The position numbers were made by a program, and so were the translations under genes. The notes below the pieces were generated by a model that made no database searches, had not been told where the DNA came from, and saw nothing but the letters and a program-made list of their open reading frames with translations. From Paraphaeosphaeria minitans (taxonomy: Eukaryota; Ascomycota; Dothideomycetes; Pleosporales; Didymosphaeriaceae): a stretch of DNA of 64,000 nt. The stretch is taken from positions 1,860,001 through 1,924,000 of the forward strand of contig WJXW01000010.1 in NCBI GenBank assembly GCA_015832175.1, in the 5' to 3' direction. How positions within the stretch are numbered: the first letter of the stretch is position 1; every line of letters starts with the position of its first letter. Shown in pieces: positions 46,732 to 57,886 of the stretch.

Positions 46732-48153
46732 ATGCCTGAACAGGACGTTCCCGGGCGGAGGCTGAAGTATCGCATGTCCTGCGACATCTGCCATGCCGCG
46801 AAGATCAAGTGTGGCTCGCAGAAGCCATCATGCCGCAGATGTACTGTCAAGAGGCTGGACTGCGTATACAGCATTTCGCATCGCAAGGGCCGTCCGCGAG
46901 AGAAGAGAAAAGGAATGGAAGACGGCGGCGGGACGAGCGGATTGTCGCGACCAGAGCCGACGCAAGGACCCGACATCTGGACGCCACCAACCACCAACTT
47001 CGAGGCGCCCTTAACGGCTGAACCAAGTGAGGCGTCCGGCTCGCAGCTTGAAGCCGATTCTCTTGCCTTCCCTACAGCCTTCGCATCTTTCGACCTGGAC
47101 GATGACTTTGACTTTCCCACAATGCTTGCTTCTCTGGACGAGCCGCCCATTCCAGATAATAGCCCGAGGCCCGCCACGGCAGGTTCAACGAGCCAAGGAG
47201 AGAGTAGATATGTGCTTTCGCCTGAAATCCTGGAATCGAACGAGCGGGATCTATTTTACTTGATTGACACAGAAACGTCGTTGCAGCACGAACACTCTAA
47301 AGAAGGCCCAGCACGCAGCATGGGTATGCAGCCGGAGCGGTTCTCTCAAACTGTCTTCACCTCATTTCTGGACAACGGCTCATCGGATCAGGCGCTGGAA
47401 AGTGGGCTCGAGTTCCTCCAGAAAGGGGGGCAACTCGATAATGTCCCGCAGCTGCGCAGAGGGAAGGCACCCGCCAGCCGCATTTCCACGTGCCCCAGCC
47501 GTACGGAGGACTTTTCTAACATTCTCTCAGTGCGCGACGAGGGAGCACGAAGAGACGGCAGCGTAGCAAACTGTGACTGCTTCCCTGCACTGCTGCGGCG
47601 CATCCGGTGTCTGAAATCGAAGCAACAGAGTCGAGCGCAGCTTCCAATCGGCAGCGTTCTTATGATGGAACAGGAGACCAACGAGTGTCTCTCTAGGCTG
47701 CAGCGATGCCAGAGCTGCGGCCAGGATAGTATAGTCTATTTGTTCGCAATGTCCAGCGTCCGCATTGTGCTGGACCTCATGCAGAAGACGGTCCATAATG
47801 AATTCATGACGGCAAACAGGAGGTCCAATTCGTCCGCGGGGCCAGCAGGTTTCTCGCGTCTGGTGGGCGACCAGCAGTTCTCCGACGAGCCGTATTGCTG
47901 TGATGAATACGACGGCAGTAGTCTCTACATAGGAAATTTCAAAGTCCCCGCGAGAGCCAGACGTCGCTATCTGCGGGAGATGCTGCAGGCTCGGTTTTCC
48001 AAGTTTCTGATGCTTTTCGAGGAAAGGAAAAGGCGTGCGCACGACGCTGGCCAGGACTGCTTTGCAGTAGGGGCTTCGGCGCTGATGGGAACCATCGACC
48101 GGGACTTGAAAACAATTTTGGGGTGGGTGGAGCTTTCGAGGTCCATGGACTGA
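46732..48153 (+). CDS. gliZ: Zn(II)2Cys6 transcription factor, GliZ/AflR type cluster regulator
   Basis: 473-residue intronless frame. The binuclear zinc cluster is perfect: Cys17, 20, 27, 34, 37 and 44 (C-x2-C-x6-C-x6-C-x2-C-x6-C), followed by a basic linker (HRKGRPREKRK). The C-terminal half starts with a CDC segment near residue 280 and includes LSRLQRCQSC and FAMSSVRIVLDL, as in the AflR/GliZ regulatory domain. It is the obvious candidate to bind the TCGGN3CCGA palindromes in the cluster promoters: inverted CGG half-sites are what such dimers recognise. Its own promoter carries a tandem duplication but no such palindrome. Nuclear. Confidence 0.88.
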   Translation: MPEQDVPGRRLKYRMSCDICHAAKIKCGSQKPSCRRCTVKRLDCVYSISHRKGRPREKRKGMEDGGGTSGLSRPEPTQGPDIWTPPTTNFEAPLTAEPSEASGSQLEADSLAFPTAFASFDLDDDFDFPTMLASLDEPPIPDNSPRPATAGSTSQGESRYVLSPEILESNERDLFYLIDTETSLQHEHSKEGPARSMGMQPERFSQTVFTSFLDNGSSDQALESGLEFLQKGGQLDNVPQLRRGKAPASRISTCPSRTEDFSNILSVRDEGARRDGSVANCDCFPALLRRIRCLKSKQQSRAQLPIGSVLMMEQETNECLSRLQRCQSCGQDSIVYLFAMSSVRIVLDLMQKTVHNEFMTANRRSNSSAGPAGFSRLVGDQQFSDEPYCCDEYDGSSLYIGNFKVPARARRRYLREMLQARFSKFLMLFEERKRRAHDAGQDCFAVGASALMGTIDRDLKTILGWVELSRSMD

Positions 48154-48827
48154 AGTACTCTAGGATTGCTCGCGGGATCCGAGGGCCTACATAGTGGCGG
48201 CGCCTCGAACTCGGCATGGCGTTATTCAAGCGCGGATGGCACAATCGGTCTGGGGTTGCTCTGTAAGAGACTAGGGCATGATCTGGTACAAAAGACTCTA
48301 GTTAGTTAGGCCAATATCTACATCCCTATGTTACCTAAGCTAAACAAAATGCTGTCATGTCTTGACTAGGAAACCTTCTGCGCAAAATTCCAAGTGTGTC
48401 CAATTCTAATCTCAGCGAAGGCCTCATCTACACTGAGCTGTCTACCTCACGATTTAAGTCTCCGTAAGCATGCTGGGGGTTCAGGTGATCAGTGCAAGGG
48501 GTACGAAGGGCAGTGTAAGGGGTGAAGAAGGTCAGTGCGAGGGGTTTGGGGAGTACCATTCTATCCTACCCAAGTCAAAAGACACGAGGGTAGAGGTACC
48601 GCCAGGATCATAGCTAGCACCTGAAAGACGCCCGCACACCCCCGGAAACCGAGTCACGAGGGTTATGTCGTGGTCAAGCAGTCCTGGATCGGTCACCGAC
48701 TCCGAGGAAGCGAAACAGCAGAAAAGCAAACTGAGGCGAAGAGATCAAATCGTTTCTTCCAATAAGCCTTTACTCACATCTCTCTCCATATACGATATCT
48801 GTGTATCCTATAACATATTGGTTCAAC
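48154..48827. promoter_or_regulatory. Promoter region of the second P450
   Basis: Contains a degenerate minisatellite (48488-48553, three units of about 22 bp built on CAGTGYRAGGGGT), a near-match palindrome CCGGAAACCGA (48642-48652) and an exact one at 48689-48699. No gene seen. Confidence 0.65.
48689..48699. promoter_or_regulatory. TCGGN3CCGA site (TCGGTCACCGA)
   Basis: Exact palindrome 139 bp upstream of the P450 start; a one-mismatch copy lies 47 bp further upstream (48642-48652). Confidence 0.85.
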
Positions 48828-50725
48828 ATGTCGTCACTTCCCCTTATGAATGGTGGCTTATGGGACTCTGGGGCCTTTCACGCCCGACCCTACGCAAGCA
48901 GTGCCATTATCGGGGCGCTCCTATTCTTTCTAATGCTCGCTGCGGACTACATGAACAACTGGCATAAGAAAAGGCGTCTGGGAGGCATCGCGATTGTTGG
49001 TGATGCGCCGCACCTCTGGAGACGGCTGCGAACAAAACCGGTCAATCATCGAGCATACTTCCAAGAGGGCTACGATAAGGTATCTTCTGCCGCTAGAAAT
49101 AGTAGGGATAGCTTGTGCTAAGAAGAAGATAGTATAGCAAGAAGTCTAGGCCCTACGCGGTGTGGCAGCAGAACGACGACTTTATCATTGTCATGCCGCC
49201 GGGAACTGAAGAGGAGATCAAGAATGTGGGGCCGGATCGGTTGAGTTTTCTACATGCCGTGGATGATGTATGTTGATTCCGCAGGGGATGCCTCATCATT
49301 GACGGTGGCTAATGGAACAGAGCTATCATTTCTGGCTACACACAAAGATTCTCGGACGCAGCCACATCGACGCCGTGCGCGTACTGAACAAACACCTTAG
49401 TCTGGCCCAACTTTCGTAAGAATAAGAGGTTGAGATGCTAACAACCGAAACCAGGGGAAATTCATGAGACCGTTATCAAACAAAGTGATAAAACGATTCC
49501 AGAGTACTTTGACCCGCTTGCCAGGGGTAAGTATATGCTAGACCTTGGTTTCTCTGTAGAGGAACCAGATAGCGACATGGGAACTAACAAATTTCTCTCC
49601 CCAGACCAAGAACCGTTCCCTGCCTTCATGGCTGTCTGGCACTTGACACACGTTGTGGCCGCCTCGGTCCTTATTGGGCCAGAGTTCGCGCGGAACCGCA
49701 GATACATCGAGGCGATTAAGTATTATTGCCTCCAGGCACCCGCCTTCGCGCACATGTACTTTTGGCTTCCGGCACCCATCCGGAAGATGTATTGGTACCT
49801 CTCGCCCCAGGGAGCGGAGATTCGCAAGAGTCTCAAGACATTGAAAGGCGAAGTTGGTCCGGAGATTCGACGGAATTTGGCTGCATGGCGCAAAGGCGAG
49901 AAGGTGAGGAAGGAGCCCACTCTCCTTCGAGCCATACTTGATGTCAAAGCCGAGACTGGACAAATCAAGCGGGACATCAAATCTGTGGACAAAGCCGAGG
50001 AAGAGCGGCAGATTGACCGATTTGAAGATGAGTTCATCTTCACTGGATTCGACAGTGCCGGCCCAGTGGTCTGTCTCGTTGTGCAGCTGCTCTTCGAAAC
50101 GATCCGCCACAAGCACGTCATCGAGCCGCTGCGCCAGGAGATATCGGCCGCGCTCGCAGCTAATGGGGGTGAGTGGACGGATCAGGCCATGACTTTTATG
50201 CCCCGACTCGATGCCTTCACACGAGAGGTTTTGCGCGTGGATGGGCCTACATTGTGTATGTGCCATTCTCTCCCAAAGAAATCGAGACATTGCCATTGAC
50301 AAGCCCATGCAGTTAGTATGACACGCTCAGTCCGCCAGCCAGTGCAGTTGAAGACGCCTGGCGGGCTGCGTTTGCGTCCCGGCAGCATGATTACGAGCCC
50401 GTCGTGGATGATCCACAATGACGAGGATTTCTACGAGAAGGCACATGTGTTCGACCCGTGGCGATTCTATGACGAGAAGACCAACACTGTCACCACTAAA
50501 TCAACTTCATCGAGCAGCAAGTTCCTTGTGTACGGCTATGGCACGGGCATATGTCCTGGCCGCCACATTGGGGTTAGGTGGTCGCAGATTCAGTTCGCAA
50601 AGCTACTGATGAGGTACGATGCTGAGTTTGAGGACGTGCTGAAGGGAAAACCGGACAACGTGGTCATGCCCGGCATGCTGCTCCCGCCGTACGATGCGAA
50701 AATCGTGCTCCAGCCCCGAAACTAG
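48828..50725 (+). CDS. Cytochrome P450 (ent-kaurene-oxidase-like clade), ETP tailoring
   Basis: Membrane-anchored P450 with a hydrophobic segment at residues about 25-45. Exons 48828-49079, 49133-49267, 49321-49399, 49455-49526, 49605-50255 and 50313-50725 give 533 residues. FTREVLRVDG holds the ExxR motif and YGYGTGICPGR is the haem loop. The exon 3 end is doubtful: the strong donor GTAAGA at 49416 puts exon 4 out of frame, while a weak GTCTGG donor at 49400 keeps the frame and gives a normal 55-nt intron. If the strong donor is used the gene is frameshifted. Its reaction is unknown; ring oxidation or coupling of two ETP units are possibilities from related clusters. Confidence 0.85.
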
Positions 50726-51195
50726 GCTGAGAGAGGAATTCTCGCGAACCTGTTATAATAAAGTCGTTTGGGAGGTTTAGGAGACGGAGTTTAGTCCACA
50801 TCTACCATTTAAACATTTGAACACCAGAAACGTCTACCCCAGGCGGTCGATTGATGTCACAGTTTTGCAAGAAACCTAGGGAATGGAGATTTAGCCGTGC
50901 ATTGAATTTATGTAAGCATATTGGAAATACATAGAGAACTTGGGTTGCCTTTGCGAGCCTGCAGTGAAGCTGACCTCGGTTCTCCACATCTGATCACGTG
51001 ACCCCACGAGTCCACGAAGTTGAGCACCCACTCTCATTGAAGCTCTACCCCGCAGGACTACATTGTAGAATTAGCTGCAGAACACATTCGAAGAATCACC
51101 CTGTCTCATGTGATCCCGTGTCACCTCGTATAGATTTGTCACACGTCGTCTGATGTACATTGTCACGGGTGATCATTGAGGGCGGGAGCGATCAA
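50726..51195. other. Intergenic region, 3' side of the second P450
   Basis: No gene or repeat seen. A TGATCACGTGACC palindromic E-box-like sequence lies at about 50991-51003; its relevance is unknown. Confidence 0.5.
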
Positions 51196-51206
51196 CATTC
51201 AAGCCC

Positions 51207-51806
51207 GCGGCCAAGGCAAGGAGGACACACGCGCCACTTTCTGTTTCAATGCTAAAGATACGCACACCTCCGTCAGGATATAATTAGAAAAGCCGGGGAG
51301 AGGTATAGCGACTTATCCTACATACTTAGTAAAAGATTACCACACACTAACCTAGACAGCTCTAGTCTAGACAGTTCTATTACTTACTAGAAACCTAATC
51401 TAGACGTAGTCTATGCGACTATTAAATTTGCACGCAGAACAGGGAGGCTAAATCTGTTACCTAGGAATTAACCGCGCATAGATATAGTAGTCCTTAGGCA
51501 GTATAATTATGTCTACTAGCAGGTCTAACAGGAATGGGCTAAGGAATGAGGTTTTGAACGAGTGCGTTGAGCTCAGATCTGCAGAATCGAGCAGGAATCA
51601 TGGCACTTGTCGCACTAGCCCAGGACAGACACGAGATAGAATTCATCATCAATCAATGCGCAACCATCACCCACCAACATACTTTATCGCTTACAAGCAT
51701 CTGCTCTGACACCATTACAGACAGGGCTAGATGATAGGCTTAACAAGAAGTGGGGCTACATAGGGCGAAAACCCCTGCACAGCCAAATGGACATCATCAT
51801 CATCAT
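51207..51806 (+). mobile_element. 600-bp non-autonomous LINE-like element with TSD and (CAT)n tail
   Basis: Flanked by a perfect 11-bp duplication CATTCAAGCCC (51196-51206 and 51807-51817). It ends in a CAT microsatellite tail (51791-51806), the hallmark of a non-LTR insertion. A TA-rich middle part (about 51300-51500) shows CTAG-rich decay. The last 56 bp match 26785-26840. No reverse transcriptase is present, so it is either internally deleted or SINE-like. Confidence 0.8.
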
Positions 51807-51817
51807 CATTCAAGCCC

Positions 51818-52508
51818 TTACGGTACCAGAGTACCCTGATGTCTAGGAGAGACGCCATCTGCCTCCTCCGGAGTTCAGATGAAGGAGCAATAAAGTTGAT
51901 AAACTAGCCGCAGATCGTGCCGGGCTATGGAATCAGCTAGGTAGTGGAGACTACCCTTGTACTGTATAAGGATATGATACGCGTGAGGCTAAGGGCCCGT
52001 GCGCAACCGGAGACCGAAAGCATGCACAAGCCCCGAGTTTTCGCATTCTTCCACTAACCATCTGCCTTACCATTAAGATGTGCTCAGAATGCGGACAGCG
52101 ACATGCACGACTTAGCGTCATTCTTCGTTCTCATAATTTTCATTACCAAACCTGTGTGATATTGCCTACCGGGTAGATCTTTCCTTTTCCGGCATTTCTC
52201 AGGTTCCGATGTGGCCTTTTTTGTCCCAAATCTCCTCAGAACGGAATCCAATAGATTGAGGGGAAGAAGAGTTGAGAGGGGCATATAATCGCAGTCCCTG
52301 AAGCTTTCTGGGAATGTATCTTCCCGTTTACAGTTTAAGCCGTCCGTGCTGCCTTACAGCTCATGAGTGCTCAGACGGCGTCCACATGCAGTCGGTGACC
52401 GACCTTTTGTCTGCTGGCAAGGTTTCGTCGACACATTGTAATATGGGATGAAAGGCATGTGCTCCATCGATTTTGCCAGCCCACACACTCCATCGACTTT
52501 GGCAACCT
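51818..52508. promoter_or_regulatory. Promoter region of the ABC transporter
   Basis: Holds the exact palindrome at 52392-52402 and a one-mismatch copy CCGGAGACCGA (52007-52017). The minus-strand open frame at 52084-52284 has no family features. Confidence 0.65.
52392..52402. promoter_or_regulatory. TCGGN3CCGA site (TCGGTGACCGA)
   Basis: Exact palindrome 107 bp upstream of the ABC transporter start codon. Confidence 0.85.
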
Positions 52509-55500
52509 ATGGGCTCCACCGGCCCCCAAACCCCGCGCCCCTCTGAGCTTGAGAAGCCAGTGGAGAACAGCCGGAAGGGGACGGAGGGCGAGGAGGAGCA
52601 AGATGAAGCGCCTAAGGCGAGCCTCAAAACTTTGCTGGTGCGTTGTCGGGTTCTGCGGAGCCTCCTCAAGCTACTAACCAGATGGCAGCGCGTCCTCGCG
52701 TTCGGCTCACAATTCGACCGCATCATCCAAACGGCATGTTTCGTCGCTGCCCTTGCGACAGGAGCGGGTGAGTAGTTTTACCGGACGGGCATCCTGCGGC
52801 GCCCCTCCCCCCCTCCGCAAGTCCAAGCCCTGGTCCAGTGGCGCCCCGTGGCTTACCATCCCAGCAATGCCACTCATGGCGCTGATCCTTGGACGCTTGA
52901 CCGCCAACATCACGGGTTTCGGGAAGGATGGCAGTACCGCGTCTCCGAGCCAGTTCATGAGTCAAATATCCACCAACGCGTGCGTCTGAGACATCTCCGT
53001 AGTAGCATTTCTTCGCTGACGCTGCCATATAGGCTCTGGTTCGTGTACTTGTTCATTGCCAAGTTCATTGTATGTTCGCGCTCCCGCTTCCCGCTCCCTC
53101 CCCAGCTACTACACCGCAGGACCGCTAACTAACTGGACTCGTCCTAGCTTGTCTACATCTGGGGGTTAGGGTTCACCTTTACAGCAAATCGCACCGTTCA
53201 AGCGCTTCGACTCACGGTACGAGTGGGTCCCATAGGTCACGTGACACTTCTAACAGGAGGCAGTGTCTACGCCGAGTCTTGCTTCGAAGCGTGGTCTACC
53301 ACGATGAAAAAACACCGGGAAGCCTTTCCAGGACGATTACCTCACAATGCGATGCAATTCAAGCTTCCCTCGCAGATCGTACTGGCGTCTTGATCCAAGC
53401 CTTGTCCATGCTCGTATCGGCCTTCGCCGTTGCCTTCTCACAATCATGGCAGCTGACGCTTGTAATGCTGGCCGTCGTCGCTCTTACCATGGCCTTTATG
53501 GGATTCGTAGTAGGCAATGATCAGAAGCTGGAGGGGAAGCTTCTTAAACACTACGAGGAATGCAGCCTCATTGCCGAGGATGCGCTGGGGAGCATCATGA
53601 CCGTCGTGGCTTTCGGCGCAGTCAACAAGTTCCTGGCCAAGTACGACGTTGTCTTAGCACAGGCCCAAAAGCTGGGCAAGAAGAAGGGCCCACTGGTCGG
53701 CATGATGTTTGCGTCCCAGTACTTTTTCATGCTCATCGCCTGGGCCATTGGCTTTTGGTTCGGTGTCTATCTGTACACTCATGGTCACATCTCGGATCCT
53801 GGTCGAATTCTTGCGTGCGTCGCTCCGTCTCATTCATCAAGTGCATGCATGATGCTGATGGCCTGACAGAGTATTCTTCTCCACGCTCATTGGGATGGGG
53901 GGAACCATGGTTCTCGGCCCAAATATGCCACTCTTTGTCAAGGCTGTTACGGCGGCAGGCGCCGTCTTTGAACTCTTGGATAACCTCGAAGACCAGGATG
54001 AAGAAGCTTCTGAGGGAGCCTCTGGACAAGCCCAATCCGCACGTGGCAACTCCAAGGGTCATCTCCAGCTGCAAGACGTGACATTCACCTACCCATCCCG
54101 GCCTGATCGGAGCGCCCTGTCAAACATCAACCTTAGATTCATCCCAGGCACATCCACGGTTATCATGGGTCCTTCAGGGGCCGGAAAAAGCACTCTTATT
54201 TCCCTCCTGGAACGATGGCTCGTGCCGACCTCTGGCACCATACTCATCGACGACCAGGACATCTCCAGCGTAAGTGTCAAGTGGCTGAGAAGTCAGATTG
54301 CGCTTGTGCAGCAAGAGCCTCAGCTCTTTAACGCTTCCATCTTTGAAAACATCGCGCATGGCCTTTCTGGCACCGACTTTGCTAATGTATCACCTCAAGA
54401 CAAGGCGAAGCTAGTGGAGGACGCATGCCGCGAGGCGAGAGTGACCGAATTCATCGAGAGGTTTCCCCAGGTCAGTCAGTTCCTCTATGATTCTAGGCCC
54501 TCTACTGACACGCTGCAGGGACTGGGGACGAATGTAGGCGACCAAGGATCGTTGCTCTCCGGGGGACAGAAGCAGCGCATCGCCATAGCTCGAGCCATGA
54601 TCGGTCAGCGTCCTGTTTTGCTGATGGATGAAGCCACAAGCGCCCTCGACAACGAAAACAGCAAGGTCATTGAGTCGCTCATGACCCGCTCCAGCAACCG
54701 CACGACAATCTCCATCTCTCACAAGATACGGAGCGCGATGCGAGCCGATCACATCGTGGTACTGGACGAGGGCAGAGTCGCCGAGCAAGGCACACACGAC
54801 CATCTCATACGTGCCAACGGCTTGTACAAGCGACTGTACGAGGCCCAGACAAGTATGGAGCCCGAACAGGATGAGATTGATCGGGGAGAGGAGATTTTGA
54901 CTCAAAAAGAACCTGCAGCGGTCGAAAGCTCCGCTGTTCCGGAACAATTGATCGAGCACGATGATATGTCCGAATCGGGCAAACGTCCATTCTTCTCTAA
55001 CATTTGGGAGGTCGCCAAGGAGAATCGGCGTTACTGGTCAATCTTTCTGGTCGGCCTCTGCGCTTGCGTCTTCACAGCACAACCCTTTCCAGCACAGGGT
55101 ATCCTTCTCGGGAGGGTCCTGGACGTCTTCCAGGGCCCAACCGACAGGATCAGCTCAAGGACCAACTTTTATGCCTCCATGTTCCTCGTCGTCGGCTTCG
55201 GTGCTCTGATATCGTACGCCGTCATGGGCTTCTTCATGACACTTCTTGGGGTTTACATCCTCAAGTTCTACCGTCTCGAATACTTCCGCGCCGTGCTGCT
55301 CCAGCGAATGGACTTCTTCGATCGTACCTCTTCGGGCCTTCTCCTCTCGCGCCTATCATCCGACCCATCGAACCTACAGGAGCTGATCGGGGTCAATCTG
55401 GGTCTGCTGATGTCGATGTTTATACAAATCATAAGCGCCGCCATCATCGGCCTGGCGTTTTCGTGGAAATTCGCCCTTGTCGGTATCTTCGGCGCTCAGC

Positions 55501-56990
55501 CAGTGGTCTTTGCCGCGGGCTACGTCCGATTCAAGCTGGACTCTGCTCTGGTCGAGGCAACCACGACCATTTTCGAGGACAGCGCACGCTTTGCCTCAGA
55601 TGCCCTCTCCGCGGTTCGGACCGTGAAAGCCTTTACGCTGGAGATGACGGTGCAGGAGTCTTACCAGAAACATCTAGCGTCAACAATCGGGACGCTACAC
55701 CGTAAAACGGCCACCATAATGCTGTTCTTCGCACTGTCGGAGAGCATCGAACTTCTCGCGCTGGCCTTGGCGTTTTGGTACGGCGGCAGGTTGCTTAGCA
55801 GAGGGGAGTTGTCTACCGCTAGCTTCTTCACCGTCTTCATTGCCGTCATTTTTGGTGGGCAGGCTGCGGGTGCCATATTCGGATACACTTCCAGTGAGCT
55901 TGCTCCTTCGATGAATCGAACCTGACCGATTAACTAACACCGCAATAGATGTAAGCAAGGCGAAACTCGCCGCGAGCAACATCCTCGCCATGCGCCAACG
56001 AGTGCAGCCGCAATCAAAGCCCGAATCCCTCGACAATGCGACCGAACCGAAAGATACAGGCGTTGCCGTCGACTTCCAACATGTCTCCTTCGCCTACCCG
56101 GCTCGACAAAACGTGCCTGTCCTGAAGGACATCTCGCTAAGGATCTTGCAGGGCCAGACTGTCGCTATCGTTGGGAGCTCCGGCTCCGGAAAATCGACCC
56201 TTCTTGCTCTCATCGAACGCTTCTACGATGTCCAATCTGGAAGTCTCGAGGTTTTCGGCAGGCCCGTCTCTAGCCACGATCTAGACGCCTATCGCAAACG
56301 GCTTGCCTATGTCTCGCAAGAGCCGCGGCTGTACAGAGGTAAGTTCCCCTCGTTGCAACCCTGTAGCTAGAAATCCAGACGCTTGACGACGCATCGACAG
56401 GTTCCATCCGCGAGAACGTCGAGCTAGGCGTCGACGAAAACAGCATCACAGAAGCCGACGTCGCCCAAGTCTGCGACGCCGCGAACCTGACCGACCTCAT
56501 CGCCTCGCTCTCAGAGGGCTACAGCAGCGAGTGCGGCAGCGTTGCTCTGTCTGGAGGCCAGAAGCAACGCGTTGCTATTGCGCGCGCGCTGATTCGCAAC
56601 CCGGACATCTTGCTCCTGGACGAACCCACGAGCGCGCTCGATGCGGAATCTGAGAAGGTGAGCGAGGATATTCTAGCCTCTTTGACTATTCCGATTTCAC
56701 TGACGGTTTCGGGACTCTATTAGATGGTGCAGGATACACTCCAGAGTATTGGCGGCGATAGCCGAACTATGATCGTCGTTACTCATGTAAGTAGCTCCAG
56801 AAGCCCTTCCCTTCATCAACCCGATCGCATGCTAACCGTGACCCTCATTCAGCGCCTCAATACCATCCGCCACGCCGACACCATCTTCGTCATGTCTGCC
56901 GGCCAGGTCGTCGAAAGCGGAACTCACGTCGAGCTCATGGCCCAACGAGGATCCTACTTCAGCATGTTCCAGTCTTCGCGATCGGACTAG
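52509..56990 (+). CDS. Full-size ABC transporter (ABCB/MDR type), probable ETP exporter
   Basis: Plasma-membrane efflux pump; sirodesmin and verticillin clusters use this type (SirA, VerA) where gliotoxin uses an MFS pump. Twelve exons: 52509-52637, 52689-52767, 52865-52979, 53033-53069, 53148-53216, 53264-53814, 53870-54470, 54519-55893, 55949-56338, 56401-56657, 56724-56786, 56853-56990; total 1,267 residues, normal for TMD-NBD-TMD-NBD. NBD1: [28 protein letters not shown]2: [25 protein letters not shown]. The 48-nt intron at 54471-54518 is in frame and open, so retention would add 16 residues inside NBD1. The N-terminus is a Glu-rich linker. Two candidate regulator sites upstream. Confidence 0.92.
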
Positions 56991-57886
56991 GTGTAGGGTT
57001 CACTTCGGCTTCGCTGCACTTTAGATCGTATTGTGTTTTGTTGGTGTCATACAGCACAGTGTGTGGGGTCGCGCGGTTAATGGAGCAGGGGGATGCAGGG
57101 GTTTGATTGGTTGCAGATAGTAACACTTTTTGGCGAACTTTGGGTTCGGGAGAGAGCAGAGGGGTCAGATACACTACGTTACAGCAATACCTACAGTAGC
57201 ACAGCTGTAGCTGAACAAATTGAGTGCATTGTTTAGCCACCTACCTACTTACATACCCGATCGGGCTGGTGCATAGATCTGTTGGGTAAGGGCTCGGAAG
57301 GTTCACCGGCTGTCTAATTACATTACAGTTGATAGATGGTAATTGGTAGATTGAGTGGGTGGTATATTTGCTCCTTACTGTGATTGGAAAGCCCCCGATG
57401 CCGTGGCATCTCACCCCATCTCGCGTGCGATCCAGTACAGTTGTATATCTCGCGTATGAGCGCTGGACTAGGTAGTTCACCAAGGTGAGCAAGATGAGCA
57501 GGACGATGATGAGAACAGAGATTTCACTATGGATAAGGAGCAATAGTTGCATGAAGAACATACACATATTTCAACCTTTCCATTCCTAAATTGGGGAAGT
57601 CGTAAAGGTTAAACTAGGCGCCACTCTACTTCCGTATTCCTCTAGTATACCAATTTAGTGGGCGTATAATCTCCCTTAATCCCTTCCTCTCGCTCCATTG
57701 CTTCATTTCTTCATGGCAAAATACATCCAGCGCAGGCAGCCCCCTTCCCTCACTTCAGAACTACATAGTTCGATACGACACGCACCTAACTTCACAGACC
57801 GACTTCCGTGAAAGGCCCAACACACCCTCTTCCCTTCTCCCTCCCAATCACTCGCCAGTCTAGCCGCCCCCTCTCTTTGAACGAAC
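56991..57886. other. Intergenic region between convergent ABC transporter and GliT-type genes
   Basis: 896 bp, 3' sides of both genes. Small open frames on the minus strand have no family features; I see no repeat or regulator palindrome. Confidence 0.6.

Noticed and set aside
49538..50308. 256-codon open frame on the minus strand
   Set aside because: Fully antisense to the exon of the second P450; no family features; a shadow of a high-GC coding exon.
55004..55705. 233-codon plus-strand frame within the ABC transporter
   Set aside because: Out-of-frame reading of the second transmembrane domain region.
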